A DNA stretch of 64,000 bases from Inia geoffrensis. Its lineage: Eukaryota; Chordata; Mammalia; Artiodactyla; Iniidae. The position numbers and the translations under genes are program-made. The stretch's first letter is position 1; every line of letters begins with the position of its first letter. The stretch spans positions 37,425,496 to 37,489,495 of the forward strand of contig CM070900.1 in the NCBI GenBank assembly GCA_036417435.1. Reading direction: 5' to 3'. A model generated the notes under the pieces. The model was given only the letters and a program-made list of their open reading frames with translations, was not told where the DNA came from and did not search any database. Positions 41,221 to 53,500 of this stretch are shown here, piece after piece.

Positions 41221-42889
41221 AAGTGCATCATTGTCGAAGTTCTGCCTCTTTTCTTATGCTTTAAGTGCAATTCCAGTCTACCTAGTGAAATCCGTTTCCT
41301 GCAATGCTGCCTTGGTTTCAAGTCCTCTTCGCAGCCTTACTTCAATATATTTTTGGACGATAGTCGTCCTTTATAACTCTGCAGGTTTGTGAAATGCAGT
41401 GTCCCTGAGCTCCTTTTTTCAACTCGCTTTCTTGTGAACTGGCCGCAAAACCACGGGATTGCTTCGGGCCCTAATCTCGTTCGGGAACGGCAGGATGAAC
41501 CTTTGGTTAATTCTTCTTCCTGGTGGGAAATTAGAGTTAAATATGCCCTCCAAACACCTACAGCTAGTCTCTCAATGGTTCTCCCTCTTCCTGTTCACCT
41601 TCCGCAGTAATTGCAAACTGTGCCAAACAGGAAGTTAAGGGCACTGACTCTCCAAATGGAGAGATTGTTAGTATAACGTCTGGAATGGCGAACCCGAGTA
41701 CCAGGGAAGAAAAACTGAAATGCGTTTTAGATACCTTGCCCCATCACACGGTGAACCATCCTCTGGGTTTCCCTTGCGTGTTTTAGCTGAAGGAAGAATC
41801 CTTTAAACCTGGAGTGTTGGGACCCTTTAAATGGGTATCATGCCGTATTACTTCAAAGCATCTGCATTTGTTCACGGAACCTCATCAATCCTCTCAGCCC
41901 CAAGTGTCCAGCCTTATGTCTGAACCAGCTGTGGATATAGGTGTGGGAAATCCAGGTTTCATCAGAAGCCCTGAACGAATTATTTAAGAATTTCTCTCTA
42001 TTTCACTGTCTTTGTGTTTTATTTTGGAAATTTATTTTTATAATGTGGTTTAGCTGATTTTCACTCCTGTGTTTATGCACGCTTGATTCTCTTACGGAGA
42101 CATATAAATACATATGTTTTAAGATTCTTACTACTCAGGTATATTCCTATGCACTGAATATGGGGTGTTAAGTCGATTTCGATGAGCAAGGGGTAGGTCT
42201 TGTGTATTACATATTTGGCTTATGGAACGGTATCTGTGCTAATTTCAATCTCTGATTTTATGCAGCACCCCAACTCACTTTTCCCCTTAAGCAAGCATAT
42301 GTTTGTTTTCTAAATGTGAGACTGTTCTGTTTTGTCATTCAGTTCATTTTGTAGCCAAGTTTTCACTACCTCTATTAGTGATATCTTATGATAAGTTTCT
42401 TTTTCTGTGTGACTTATTTCACTTAGAATCATCGTTCCTATATCCACTCATTATGCTGCTTCGGGCCTGATGACATTGATTTCATTGCTGAGTGATATTC
42501 CATTGTATGTAAGTACCACAACTTCTTTATGTATTTATCTCCTTCTGGGATATTTAAATTGTACCGTAGTCGAAGTTCTTGTAAACAGCACAGCCCCCAA
42601 TATTGGGGTGGCTGTGTCTTTTTCATTTTAATTTTCCTAAACTATAGGACCATAAGTTGAAGTGCCCTAGGCTCTGTAGCTTTGTTTTTAGATGTTTTAG
42701 GAAACATGATACACTTCTCCAGAGGGTCTGTTGGAATTTTACATTATGCCCATCAGCATAACAAGGCTCCCTGTTCTCCATGGCCTGTCCTGCCTTTCTG
42801 GTTTTTACACTTTTTTCAGATATCTGTTTTGACTGGTGGGAAGAGAGATTTCATTTTAGTGTGGATTTCCATTGCACACTTGCTTGGTT

Positions 42890-42957
42890 GGCCAAAAAGG
42901 GTGTATGCGTTTTTTCCTGAATATATTCAGGAGAAATCACATACACCCTTTTTGGTC
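42890..42957. repeat. MITE-like palindrome, array B
   Basis: A 68-bp palindrome centred on CCTGAATATATTCAGG; arms GGCCAAAAAGGGTGTATGCG and its near-complement, few mismatches. Confidence 0.92.
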
Positions 42958-43676
42958 AAGTGCATCATTGTCGAAGTTCTGCCTCTTTTCCTATACTTCA
43001 AATCCAATTCCATTCTACCTCCTGAAATCTGTTTCCTGCAATTGTGCCTCGCTTTCAAGTTCTTTTCACAGCCTTACTTCAATATATTTTTGGACGTCAT
43101 TTGTCCTTTATAACTCTGCAGGTTTGTGAAATGCAGTGCCCCTGAGCTCCTTTTTTCAACTCACTTTCTTGTGAGCTGGCCGCAAAACCGCAGGGTTGCT
43201 TCAGGACATTATCTGGTTCCCGCACATCATGCTGAGCCTTTGGTTAATTCTTCTTCCTGGTGGGAAATTAAAGTTAAATGTGCCCGTCCAAATACCTACA
43301 GCTAGTCTCTCATTGTTTTTCCCTATTCCTGTTCATGTTTTGCAGAAATTACAAACTGTGCCAAACAGGAGGTTAAAGGCACTGACTCTCCAAGTGGGTA
43401 GATTGTTAGTAAAGCATCTGGAATGGCGAACCTGAGTACCAGGCGTTGAAAACTGGGATGCGTTTTAGAAACCTTGCCTGATCACATGGTGGACCATCTT
43501 CTGGGTTCCCCATGCATGTTTTAACTGAAGAAAGAATCTCTTAAACCTGGAGAGTTGGGTCCCATGGAATGGGTACCATGCAGTATTACTTCAAAGGGTC
43601 TGTATTTGCTCACTGAACCTCACCAATCCTATCAGCCCCAAGTATCCAGCCTTATGCCTTACCCAGCTTTGGGTTT

Positions 43677-46505
43677 TAATTTTTCCATCAAATCTGAATG
43701 AGATTCTTGCTGGGTAGAGAATCTTGGTTGTAGGTTTTTCTCCTTCATCTCCTTAAATATGGCCTGCGAGCCGCTTCTGGCTTGCAGAGTTTCTGCTGAA
43801 AGATCAGCTGTTAACCTTATGGGGATTCCCTTGTGTGTTATTTGTTGTTTTTCCCATGCTGCTTTTAATATGTTTTCTTTGTATTTAATTTTTGATAGTT
43901 TGATTAGTATGTGTCTTGGTGTTTTTCTCCTTGGATTTATCCTGTACGGGACTGTCTGTGCTTCATAGACTGGATTAAATATTTCCTTTCCTATATTAGG
44001 GAAGTTTTCACCTATAATCTCTTCAGATGTTTTCTCAGTCCCTTTCTTTTTTCTCTTCTTCTTCTGGAACCCCTATAATTCGAATGCATTTAATGTTGTC
44101 CCAGAAGTTTAATGTTGTCCCAGAAGTGCATTTAATTTTGTCCCAGAGGTCTCTGATTCTGTCCTCATTTTTTTCATTCTTTTTTTCTTTATTCTGCTCT
44201 GCAGTAGTTATTTACCCTATTTAATTTTCCAGGTCACTTATCCGTTCTTCTGCCTCAGTTATACTGCTATTGATCCCATCTAGAGTATTTTTAATTTCAT
44301 TTATTGTGTTGTTCATCATTCCTTGTTTCCTCTTTATTTCTTCTAGGTCCTTGTTAAATGTTTCTTGGCACTTTCTCTATTCCATCTCCAAGATTTTGGA
44401 TCATCTTTACTATCATTATTCTGAATTCTTTTTTCAGGTAGACTGCCTACTTCCTCTTCATTTGTTAGGTCTGGTGGGTTTTTATCTTGCTCCTTCATCT
44501 GCGGTGTGTTTCTCTCTCTTCTCATTTTGCTTATCTTACTGTGTTTGGGGTCTCCATTTTGCAGCCTGCAGGTTCGTAGTTCCCATTGTTTTTGGTGTCT
44601 GTCCCCAGTGGCTAAAGTTGGTTCAGTGGGTTGCGTAGGCTTCCTGGTGGAGGAGACTAGTGCCTGTGTTCTGGTGGATGAGACTGGAACTTGTCTTTCT
44701 GGTGGGCAGTTCCATGTCTGGTGGCATGTTTTGGGGTTTCTGTGGACTTATTATGATTCTAGGCAGCCTCTCTGCTAATGGGTGGAGTTCTGTTCCTGTC
44801 TTGCTAGTTGTTTGGCATAGGGTATCCAGCACTGCAGCTTGCTGGTCGTTGAGTGAATCTGGGTGTTGGGGTTGAGATGGAGATATCTGGGAGATTTTAG
44901 CCCTTTGATATTACATGGATCTGGGAGGTCTCTTGTGGACCAGTGTCCTGAAGTTGGCTCTCCCACCTCAGAGGCACATCACTGACTCCTGGATGCAGCA
45001 CCAAGAGCCTTTCAAACACACGGCTCAGAATAAAAGGGAGAAAATGTAGGAAGAAAGAAAGAAAGAAAGTGGACAATAGAAAATAAAATAAAGTAAGGTA
45101 AAATAAAATAAAGTTATTAAAATAAAAAAAATAATTATTAAGAAAAAAATGTTTTAAAGTAAAGAAAAGCAAACAAACAAAAAGGACAGATAGATCCCTG
45201 GGACAAATGGTGAAAGCAAAGCTATACAGACAAAATCTCACACAGAAGCATACACATACACACAGAAAGAGGAAAGGGGGAAAAACATAATAAATCTTGC
45301 TCTCAAAGTCCACAATTTGGGATGATTCGTTGTCTATTCAGGTATTCCACAGATGCGGGGTACATCAAGTTGATCGTGGAGTTCTAATCCGCTGCTTCTG
45401 AGACTGCTGGGAGAGATTTCCCTTTCTCTTCTTTGTTCACACAGCTCCTGGGGCTCAGCTTTGGATTTCCCTGCCTCTGCATGTAGGTCGCCGGAGGGTA
45501 TCTGTTCTTCGCTCAGACAGGACAGTGTTAAAGGAGCCGCTGATTGGGGGGCTAGGTTCACTCAGGCCAGGAGGGAGAGAGGGGCACGGAGTGTGGGGCG
45601 GGCCTGCGGAGGCAGAGGCCGCCATCACGTTGCACCAGCCTGAGGGGCACAGTGCGTTCTCCCGGGGAAGTTGTCCCTGGATCCCTGGACCTTTGCAGTG
45701 GCCGGCTGCACAGGCTCCCCGGAAGTGGGGTGTGGATAGTGACCTGTGCTCACACACAGGCTTCTTGATGGTGGCAGCAGCAGCCTTAGCATCTCATGCC
45801 CGTCTCTGTGGTCTGCACTGTTAGCCGCGGCTCGTGCCCACCTCTGGAGCTCCTTTAAGGAGCGCTCTGAATCCTCTCTCCTCACGCACCAGGAAACAAA
45901 GAACGAAGAAAACGTCTCTTGCCTCTTCGGCATGTCCAGACTTTTCCCCGGACTCCCTCCCGGCCAGTCGTGGCGCACTAACCCCCTGCAGGTGGTGTTC
46001 AGGCCACCAACCCCAGTCCTCTCCCTGCGCTCCGACCGAAGCCCAAGCCTCCGCCCCCAGCCACACTCGCCCCGGCAGAGGATCAGACAAGCCTCTCGGG
46101 CGGGTGAGTAGTGGTCAGCACCGATCGTCTGTGCGTGAATCTCTCCACTTTTGTCCTCCGCACCCCTGTGGCTGCGCTCTCCTCCGTGGCCCCGAAGCTT
46201 TCCCCCTCTGCCACCCACAGTTTCCGCCCGAGAAGGGGCTTCCTAGTGTGTGGAAACCATTCCCCCTTCACAGCTCCCTCCCACTGGTTCAGGGCCCGTC
46301 CCTATTTTTTCTCTCTGTTTATTTATTTATTTTTTTGTCTTACCCAGGTACGTGGGGGAGTTTCTTGCCTTTCGGGAGGCCTGAGGTCTTCTGTCAGCGT
46401 TCAGTAGGTGTTCTGTAGGAGTTGTTCCACGTGTAGATGTATTTCTGGTGTATCTGTGGGGAGGAAGGTGACCTCTGCATCTTATTCTTCCGCCATCTTC
46501 CCCCT
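43677..46505 (-). mobile_element. 5' part of a cetartiodactyl L1 (5' UTR plus ORF1), antisense
   Basis: Read on the minus strand the element begins at about 46505 with a GGGGGAAGATGGCGGAAGA-type start containing the YY1-like AAGATGGCGG. It runs through a GC-rich then A-rich 5' UTR and reaches an ORF1 start at 44525 (MRRERNTPQMKEQDKNPPDL). Farther on come ORF1 C-terminal phrases: KTPRHILIKLSKIKYKEN, then KAAWEKQQITHKG and KGIPIRLTADLSAETLQARS. ORF1 has frameshifts and short internal tandem copies (44096-44145), so it is dead. ORF2 and the 3' end are missing, because the sequence stops at 43677 against satellite array B. Confidence 0.93.
45460..46505 (-). promoter_or_regulatory. L1 5' UTR promoter region, CpG-rich
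   Basis: The GC- and CpG-rich first kilobase of the L1, including the YY1-like box at its 5' end (plus strand CCGCCATCTT, about 46490). By family knowledge this is the internal polymerase II promoter. An antisense promoter activity toward 46.5 kb is possible but unproven. Confidence 0.7.
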
Positions 46506-46510
46506 CTGCC

Positions 46511-46790
46511 AAACATTTTAATAATAGTAATTTTTGTGATGCATGAGCATGGAATATTTTCTATTGTGTCTTCAGTTTCTTTATCAATGCTTTATAGTTT
46601 TCTGAGTATAGGCCCTTGGTTAAATTTATTGCTAAATAGTTCATTCTTTTTGATGGAATTGTAAATGGGATTCTTTTCTTAATTTTTCTTGCTGGTGGTT
46701 CATTAGTGTATAGAAACAAAACTGATTTCTGTATATTGATTCCATATTTTGCAACTGTACTGCATTTATTTTTTAGCATATTTTTTGAAG
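46511..46790 (-). mobile_element. Antisense L1 ORF2 fragment
   Basis: 'ttgctaaatagttcattctt', 'gatggaattgtaaatgggat' and 'attagtgtatagaaacaaaa' are the antisense reverse-transcriptase region of L1. It abuts the 5' end of the neighbouring L1, so that L1 appears to have inserted into this older one. Confidence 0.85.
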
Positions 46791-48014
46791 TAATGTAAAA
46801 AAATTCAATACTAAAATCTCACAGTTTCTACTGCACCCCAGGTAATCCACAGGACCCAAGAGATGGTAGCTACTAATATACTCTTACCACGGTGCCTCTT
46901 CATACCATGCAGACTCCTACAAGGGAAATAAATATCACAACTTTGGTTGAACATGGTCTGGGTAAGTCTTGGCCTCTATCACAAAATTTGATGTCTCTCT
47001 TATCTGATTTTCTGGCATGATATTGATATGGTTGTCTAGAAAAATAATTTAGTTTCCAGTAATTTAAAATGTACCAACAAGTTGCAATAATGGCAAAAAA
47101 TACTCACATTTGCCACTTCACACAAAATGCGCAGTGTGTTTTGCCCAAGGAACCAGCACATAACCCCTAAATGAAGAAATCCTGATGTCCACATTATAAT
47201 TTAGTACTCAGCCCCACTTCAACTTTCACCTATTGTCCCAACTGTATGAAAATGTCTTTTTCCATCCTGATCCAGTTTTCTTTTTCTGGAACCATTACTG
47301 AGTTTCCCCCTCATTTGGACAACCTTGATGGATTTGAAGCAGACAAGATGAGTATGGGATCTACGTGGCCTTTTCTGTGTGGCTTTTTTTCACTAAGAAT
47401 GTTTTTAATGTTCATTTTTGTAACAAAAATCAACACTTCACTTTTTTTCATTGTCATTAAAAATGCAAAACACGACTTTAGCATTTAATTCACTTTATGT
47501 ATACAGTTTTGTGGTATTAACTACCTTCATATAGTTGCACAAACAAGTTAACTAACATGTGTACCTCCTGTGTGCTTGGCAGATACCCAGGAAATTGAGT
47601 AACACCCTGAAACCGCCCATGACATCACCTTAAATACCGCCTTCATCTAAAAGGAAAGAAAAGGAAGGCTATAGTTGTTTCTGTCTACATTCATTTGATT
47701 GTATATGGCTTCCAATTCTGTCTACATTCATTTGATTGTATATGGCTTCCATGGCGAAGTCATGGGATAGGTGGTTTCATTTCACTTTGAATTTCCAAAT
47801 TCAGTGGATTCTGCAGGCTTGATACAAGGTTTACAAACTTCATATTGGATCAGGACATCCCATGGTGTAACTGGTATTCATGGTTTGTTCAACAATTAAA
47901 GTTCTGTGTGATACGAGTTCATCCCGGAGTAATCCAGGTTAGTTTCTGTTATACATTTGTCCCAGAATGAAAGGACAAGAGAAATAATACCTGATTTATA
48001 AAAGTGCCTTCAAA
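46791..48014. other. No gene recognised; one short tandem duplication
   Basis: AT-rich single-copy-looking sequence. A 37-bp tandem duplication ('gtctacattcatttgattgt' twice) lies at about 47680-47750. A plus-strand open frame of 80 codons at 47246 has no motif. Confidence 0.45.
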
Positions 48015-49035
48015 CTAATTGATACTGAAGTATAGTTGACCTACAATGTTGTGTTAATTTCTACTGTACAGCAAAGTGATTCATATATACATACACATAT
48101 ATACACATATTTTTCATGTTCTTTTCCATTATGGTTAATTACAGGTATTAAATACAGTTCCCTGTGCTGTACAGTAAGACCTTGTCTATCCATCCTATAT
48201 ATAATAATTTGCATCTACTAATCCCAAACTCCCAATCCATCCCTGTCCCCTGTCTTCCCCTTGACAGCCACAAGTCTGTTTTCTATATTTGTGAGTGTGT
48301 TTTTGTTCTGTAGGTAGGTTCATTTAGGTCTCATTTTATAATCCATATATAAATGATACCATATGGTATTTGTTGTTCTCTGTCTGACTTACTTCAGTTT
48401 GTATGATAATCTCTAAGTCCATCCATGTAGCTGCAAAAGACATTATTTCATTCTCTTTTATGGCTGAGTAATATTCCATTGTATATATGTACCACGTCTT
48501 CTATATCCATTCATCTGTTGAGGGACATTCAGGTTGCTTCCATGTCTTGACTATTGTGAATAGTGCTGCTGTGAATGCTGGGGTGCATGTATCTTTTCGA
48601 ATTATAGTTTTGTCTGGATGTGCGCCCAGGAGTGGGATTGCTGGTTCATATGGTAATTCTATTTTTAGTTTTTGAGGAACCTCCATACTGTTTTCCATAG
48701 TGGCTGCATCAATTTACATTCCCATCAGTAGTGTAGGAGGGTTCCCTTTTCTCCACACCCCTTCCAGCATTTATTTCTAGACTTTTTAATGATGGCCATT
48801 CTGACCACTACGAGGTGATAACTCACTGTAGTTTTGATTTGCATTCTCTAATAATTAGTGATGTGGAGCATCTTTTCAGGTGCCTCTTGGCCATCTGTAT
48901 GTCTTTGGAGAAATGTCTATTTAGACCTTCTAAAATTCTGCCTATTTTTGTGATTTTTTTTGAGTTGTATGAGCTGTTTGTGTATTTTAGAATTAAGCCC
49001 TTGTTGGTCACATCATTTGCAGGTATTTTCTCCCA
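48015..49035 (-). mobile_element. L1 3' end, antisense half of an inverted insertion
   Basis: Starts in the 3' UTR ('gttgacctacaatgttgtgt') and proceeds through 'ggctgagtaatattccattg' and 'taggagggttcccttttctc' into ORF2 ('tgtcctcttggccatctg'-like). It stops at about 49035, where orientation flips. Confidence 0.92.
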
Positions 49036-49330
49036 AACAGTGAGCACAGGTTCTGGAAAAACTGGATACCCACATGCAGAAGAGTAAAGTTGGACCCTTA
49101 CCTCCCCCCACCCTATATACAAAATCAACCCAAAATGGACCAAAGACCTAGATGCAAGAACCAAAATTATAAAACTCGTAGAAGAAAACATGAGAGTACA
49201 TCTTCATGACCTTGGATTTGATCATGATTTCTTAGATCTACCAAAAGCACAAGCAACAAAAAACAAAATAGATGAATTGGACTTCTTCAGAATGAAAATC
49301 AGTTGTGTATAAAAGGAGCAAGGAATAAGA
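49036..49330 (+). mobile_element. L1 ORF2 segment, sense half of the inverted insertion
   Basis: From 49036 the plus strand reads L1 in sense: 'aactggatacccacatgcag', 'caaaatggaccaaagaccta' and 'aaaattataaaactcgtaga'. Together with 48015-49035 this is the head-to-head arrangement made by twin priming during L1 insertion. Confidence 0.9.
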
Positions 49331-50544
49331 TAATCCACCATCCAAAATGGCCCAAGATGTTTGCAAACCATGTATCTGATAAAGGATGGTAGCCCACCAG
49401 CCAAGCTCCCGGTGGTCCAGTGGAGTGTCTGTGTGGCCCCTCCCATCCTCAGTGATCAGGGGATTTCAGGCCCCACAGCACCCGAGGGGTGGGCATGGGT
49501 CATCCTCAGCACCCTCAGGGAGTGAGTGCTGGATGGTTTTGAGCCCAGAGGCCCTCCCATTACTGCCCTCAAAGACTGAAGGCTTCAGCATGCCTCCAGA
49601 AGGACACAGAGCATTTGTAATTCTTTGAGAACCAAGAGAACAGTCTTCACTTTTCTGAAAGGGCATCTTATTATTTCACAGCATGACCGTTTTTAATCTG
49701 ACTCTCAGGGATGCCCTCCCACCTCTCTGATTTCTCTGAGAGTGGACATGGGGGTTTGGCTGTCCCCTGTGCCCACACCAGGTGACAATGCCAGTGGGGC
49801 CAGACCCTGGTGGTCCTTAGCTTCGCTGGAGACGAACCCAGACTCCCAGCCTGTGATTGAACGTGGACGCCCCTGTTTCTCCCCATCACCAATTCTCATC
49901 TCCTCCTCTGTCGCTCTTCCTCTTGCCTTTCAGTCTCAGATTTACCTGACGGCCACCACTCACAGCTCCCACAGAGCCCAGAGATTTCTTCTGGAAAGAA
50001 AGGTTCTGGAAAATCAGAGGGATAAATAAAGGTTGCAGCTGATTCCCACCTTGTGCTGATGCCCAAGAGGGTGAGGAGAGTGAGTGTTTTCTCATTAAAA
50101 TTTTAAATCCTCCAAGTAATAGGTCATTGGGAGGGGGGCATCCAGTGTTCTCCTGCTCATTCTAAGAATGCCATTCCTGGATTTTAATGTAGGAAATAAT
50201 TTATATTATAAATATGCAGAGGGGGGATATCCATTTAAAAATGTTAGAGGTAACTCCAAGGGATTTACAACAAACAAGGACACAGAACCCTGTATCCAGA
50301 CACTGACTGAGAGGTTCCTACCGTGAGCCACAGTGCCCTGGAGGGTGGAGTGGCCATGACTCTCCTCCCGCAGGTGAGCCCACACAGGCACATCCCATGT
50401 GGGACCACTGTATCGCAGAATCTTAGAGTGGCCGATGGCAGGCAGCTGGCTAGAGATGTGGACAAGAGAAAACTGCCCAGCAGCCTGGGGCAACCCTGGG
50501 GTGAAGCCTTAGGAAGGGCCAGTGTCAGAGCCTCAGAGATAACC
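49331..50544 (+). other. Unassigned sequence with a possible terminal exon
   Basis: No known gene is recognised. One exon-like object stands out. A polypyrimidine tract and TTTCAG end at 49933, then 31 codons are open (49934-50029: IYLTATTHSSHRAQRFLLER, VLENQRDK, TAA). An AATAAA overlaps the stop at 50025-50030. It could be the last exon of an unidentified gene copy or chance. No upstream exon could be linked. Confidence 0.3.
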
Positions 50545-53500
50545 TGAAGAGAGTTCAGGCTGTTAAGGACATCGTCAGAGATGCACTTAGGGACATATTC
50601 AGGGCCTTACTTATGGACAGGATCAGGGCATTATTTAGTGACAGCTTAGACTATAAGGGACAGCATCAGGGCCTAAGTTAGGGACAGTGTCAGTGCTTCA
50701 CTTAGAGATAACATGAGAGCCTTAGTTAGACAGAGTTCAGGCTGTTACTTAGGGGCATCTTCAGGGCCTTAGAGCCAGCATCATGGCCATAATTAGAACC
50801 AGCGTCAGGGCATTAGTTAGGGCCAAAACTAGGCTGTTAGTTAGAGAAAGAGTCGGGTCATTAGTTACAGACAGTGTCAGGGTTTTAGGTAGGGGCAGCG
50901 GCAAGCCCTTAGTTAAGAAGAGTGTTGGGGCCTCACTTAGGGGCAGCGTCAGGATGTTAGTTAGGGAGAGTCAGGACATTAGAATTCCAGATTCTGAGGT
51001 AGAGACAGCATCAGGGCCTTAGGGACAGCGTCAGAGACTTACCTAGGGACATATTCAGGGCCTTAGTTATGGACAGGATCAAGGTAATACAGAGGAACAC
51101 CTAAGGGTATTAGGGACATCTTCAGGGCCTCAATTAGTGATAGCATCAGGGTATTAGTTAGGGAAAGAGTCAGGCCATTATTATAGATAGTGTTAATGCC
51201 TTATGTAGAGAGAGCATCAGGGCCTTAGTTAAGGACAGCGTCAGAGACATACTTAGGGACATATTCAGGGCCTTCGTTATGGACAGGATCAGGGCGTTAT
51301 TGAGAGATACATGAGGCTATTAGGGACAGCATCAGGGTGTTAGGGAAAGAGTCAGCCATTATTATAGACAGTGACAGTGCCTCAGGTAGAGACAACATCA
51401 CAGCCTTAGTTAGGAAGAGGATCAGGACCTTGGTGAGGGACAGGATCAGGCCAACAGTGAGGGACATCTAAGGCTATTGGGGACATCATCAAGGCCTTAG
51501 ATTGGGCCAGCATCAGGGCTGTAGTATCGACCAGTGTCAGCGCATTAATGAGGGACAAAATTAAGGTGTTAGGGAAAGAATCAGGTCATTAGTTACAGAC
51601 AGTTTTAGGGCTTCAGGTAGAATTGGCATCAAGGCTTTAGTTAGGAAGAGCATCAGGGCCTCAGTTAGGTTCAGCATCAGGATGTTAGTTACGGCCAGCA
51701 ACAGGGCCTTAGTTAGGGACAGTGTTGTCAGGCCCTCAGAGATCACTTGAGGGCCTTCATAAGAGACAGTGTAGGCCGTTAGCTAGGGACACTTCAGAGA
51801 CTTTCTTAGGGATATATTCAGGGCCTTAGTAACAGAATCAGGGTGTTATTTTGTGACTGCTTAGGCACTATGGGACAACATCAAAGCCTAAGTTAGGGAG
51901 GGTGTCAATGTCTTGGGGATAGTGTTAGGGACTTTGTAAGTTATAGCTTAGGCCATGAGCTAAGGACAGTGTCGAGGCTAATTAAGGGCAGTGTCAGAGT
52001 CTTAATGAGGGACATCTTCAGGGCCTTAGTTATGGACAGGATCAGGTCCATACTTGGGACCAGTGTCAGGCCGTTGTTTAGGGGCAGTGTCACGGCATTC
52101 TGTAGAGACAGCATCAAGGCCCTTAGTTAGGAAGAGGGTCAGGGCCTTAGGACAGGGTCAGAGACGTCCTCAGGCACATATTCAGGGCCTTAGTAATGGA
52201 CAGGATCAGGACCCCAGTGAGGGACATCTAAGTCTATTAGGGACATTGTCAGGGCCTTAGATAGGGTCAGCATCACAGCCGTAGTTAGGACCAGTGTCAG
52301 GGCACTATTTAGGGACAAAATTAGGATGTTAGTTAAGGAAAAAGTCAGGAAATTAGTTACAGACAGTGTCAGCTTCTCAGGTAGAGACTTCAAGGTCTCA
52401 GAGAGAGCATCAGCATCTCAGGTAGGAGCTGCATCAGGCCATTACTTACAGACAGTGTCAAGGCCTTAATTAGGGAGAGTGTCAGGGCCTCAGAGAGAAA
52501 CTTGAGGGCCTTAGTAAGAGACACTTCAGGCTGTTAGGAACATCATCAGGGCGTTAGTCATGGACAGGGTCAGGGTATTAGTGAAAGACAGCTCAGGCAA
52601 TTAGGCACACCGTCAGGGCCTTGAGTAGGGGCAGCGTCAGGGAGTAGTTGGGGAAAGAGGCCGTTAGGTAAAGACAGACTCAGGGCCTTAGTTAGAGATA
52701 GTGTCAGCTTCTTCGTTAGGGACACTGTCATGGCCTCAGTGAAAGATAACTTGAGGGTCGTAGAGATAGTGCCAGGGCCTTAGTTATGGACATCTTTAGG
52801 GCCTCAGTTAGAGGTAACTTGAGGGCCTTACTAAGAGACATTTTGGGTCATTAGTGACATCGTCTGGACCTTAGTGCCGTCTTCAGTACATCATTTATTG
52901 GCCGCATCAGGGCATTAATGAGGGACAGCTCAAGTTATTAGGGACCATGTCAGGGTCTTAGTTAGGGAATGTGTCAGGAACTTTGTTAGAGAAAGAGTGA
53001 GGCCAGTAGTTAAAGACGGACTCAGGGCCTTAGTCAGAGACAGCCTCAGTCCTTAATTAGGGAGAGTGTCAGGGCCTCAGTTAAAGATAAGTTGAGGGCC
53101 TTTGTTAAGGACAGCCTCCAGGCCTCAGTTAGAGATGGGTTCACGGCCTCGGGACTAAATTCAGGGCCTTAGTTCGGGACAGCATCAGGGATTTAGTTAG
53201 CATAAGAGACTCGACATTAGCTAAAGACAAGGTTAGATTAAGGTCTAGGAATAGCGTCAGGAAATGACATAGGGATAGTGTCAAGACCATAGCTACTTAG
53301 AGCATCAGTGCCTACTTTAGGACCAGTGTCAGGGCTTCAGGAAGGGGCACCGTCAGAGCCTGAATTAGGGAGAGCGACAGGGCCTGAGTGAGGCCTGGAG
53401 TCAGGGCCTTAGCTGGGGACAGTGTCAGGGCATGTCTAAGGAGCAGCATAAGGGCCTTGGTAGGAACAGCCTAAAGGGTTTGTTAAAGACATTATCAGGG

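Larger units (their letters stand above)
40447..43676 (+). repeat. Satellite array B (about 1.9 monomers)
   Basis: Landmark spacing of 1735 bp (41510 to 43245; palindromes 41190 and 42924). The sequence is closer to array C than to the decayed end of A. The left border is an L1, and the right border is the broken end of another antisense L1. Confidence 0.92.
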
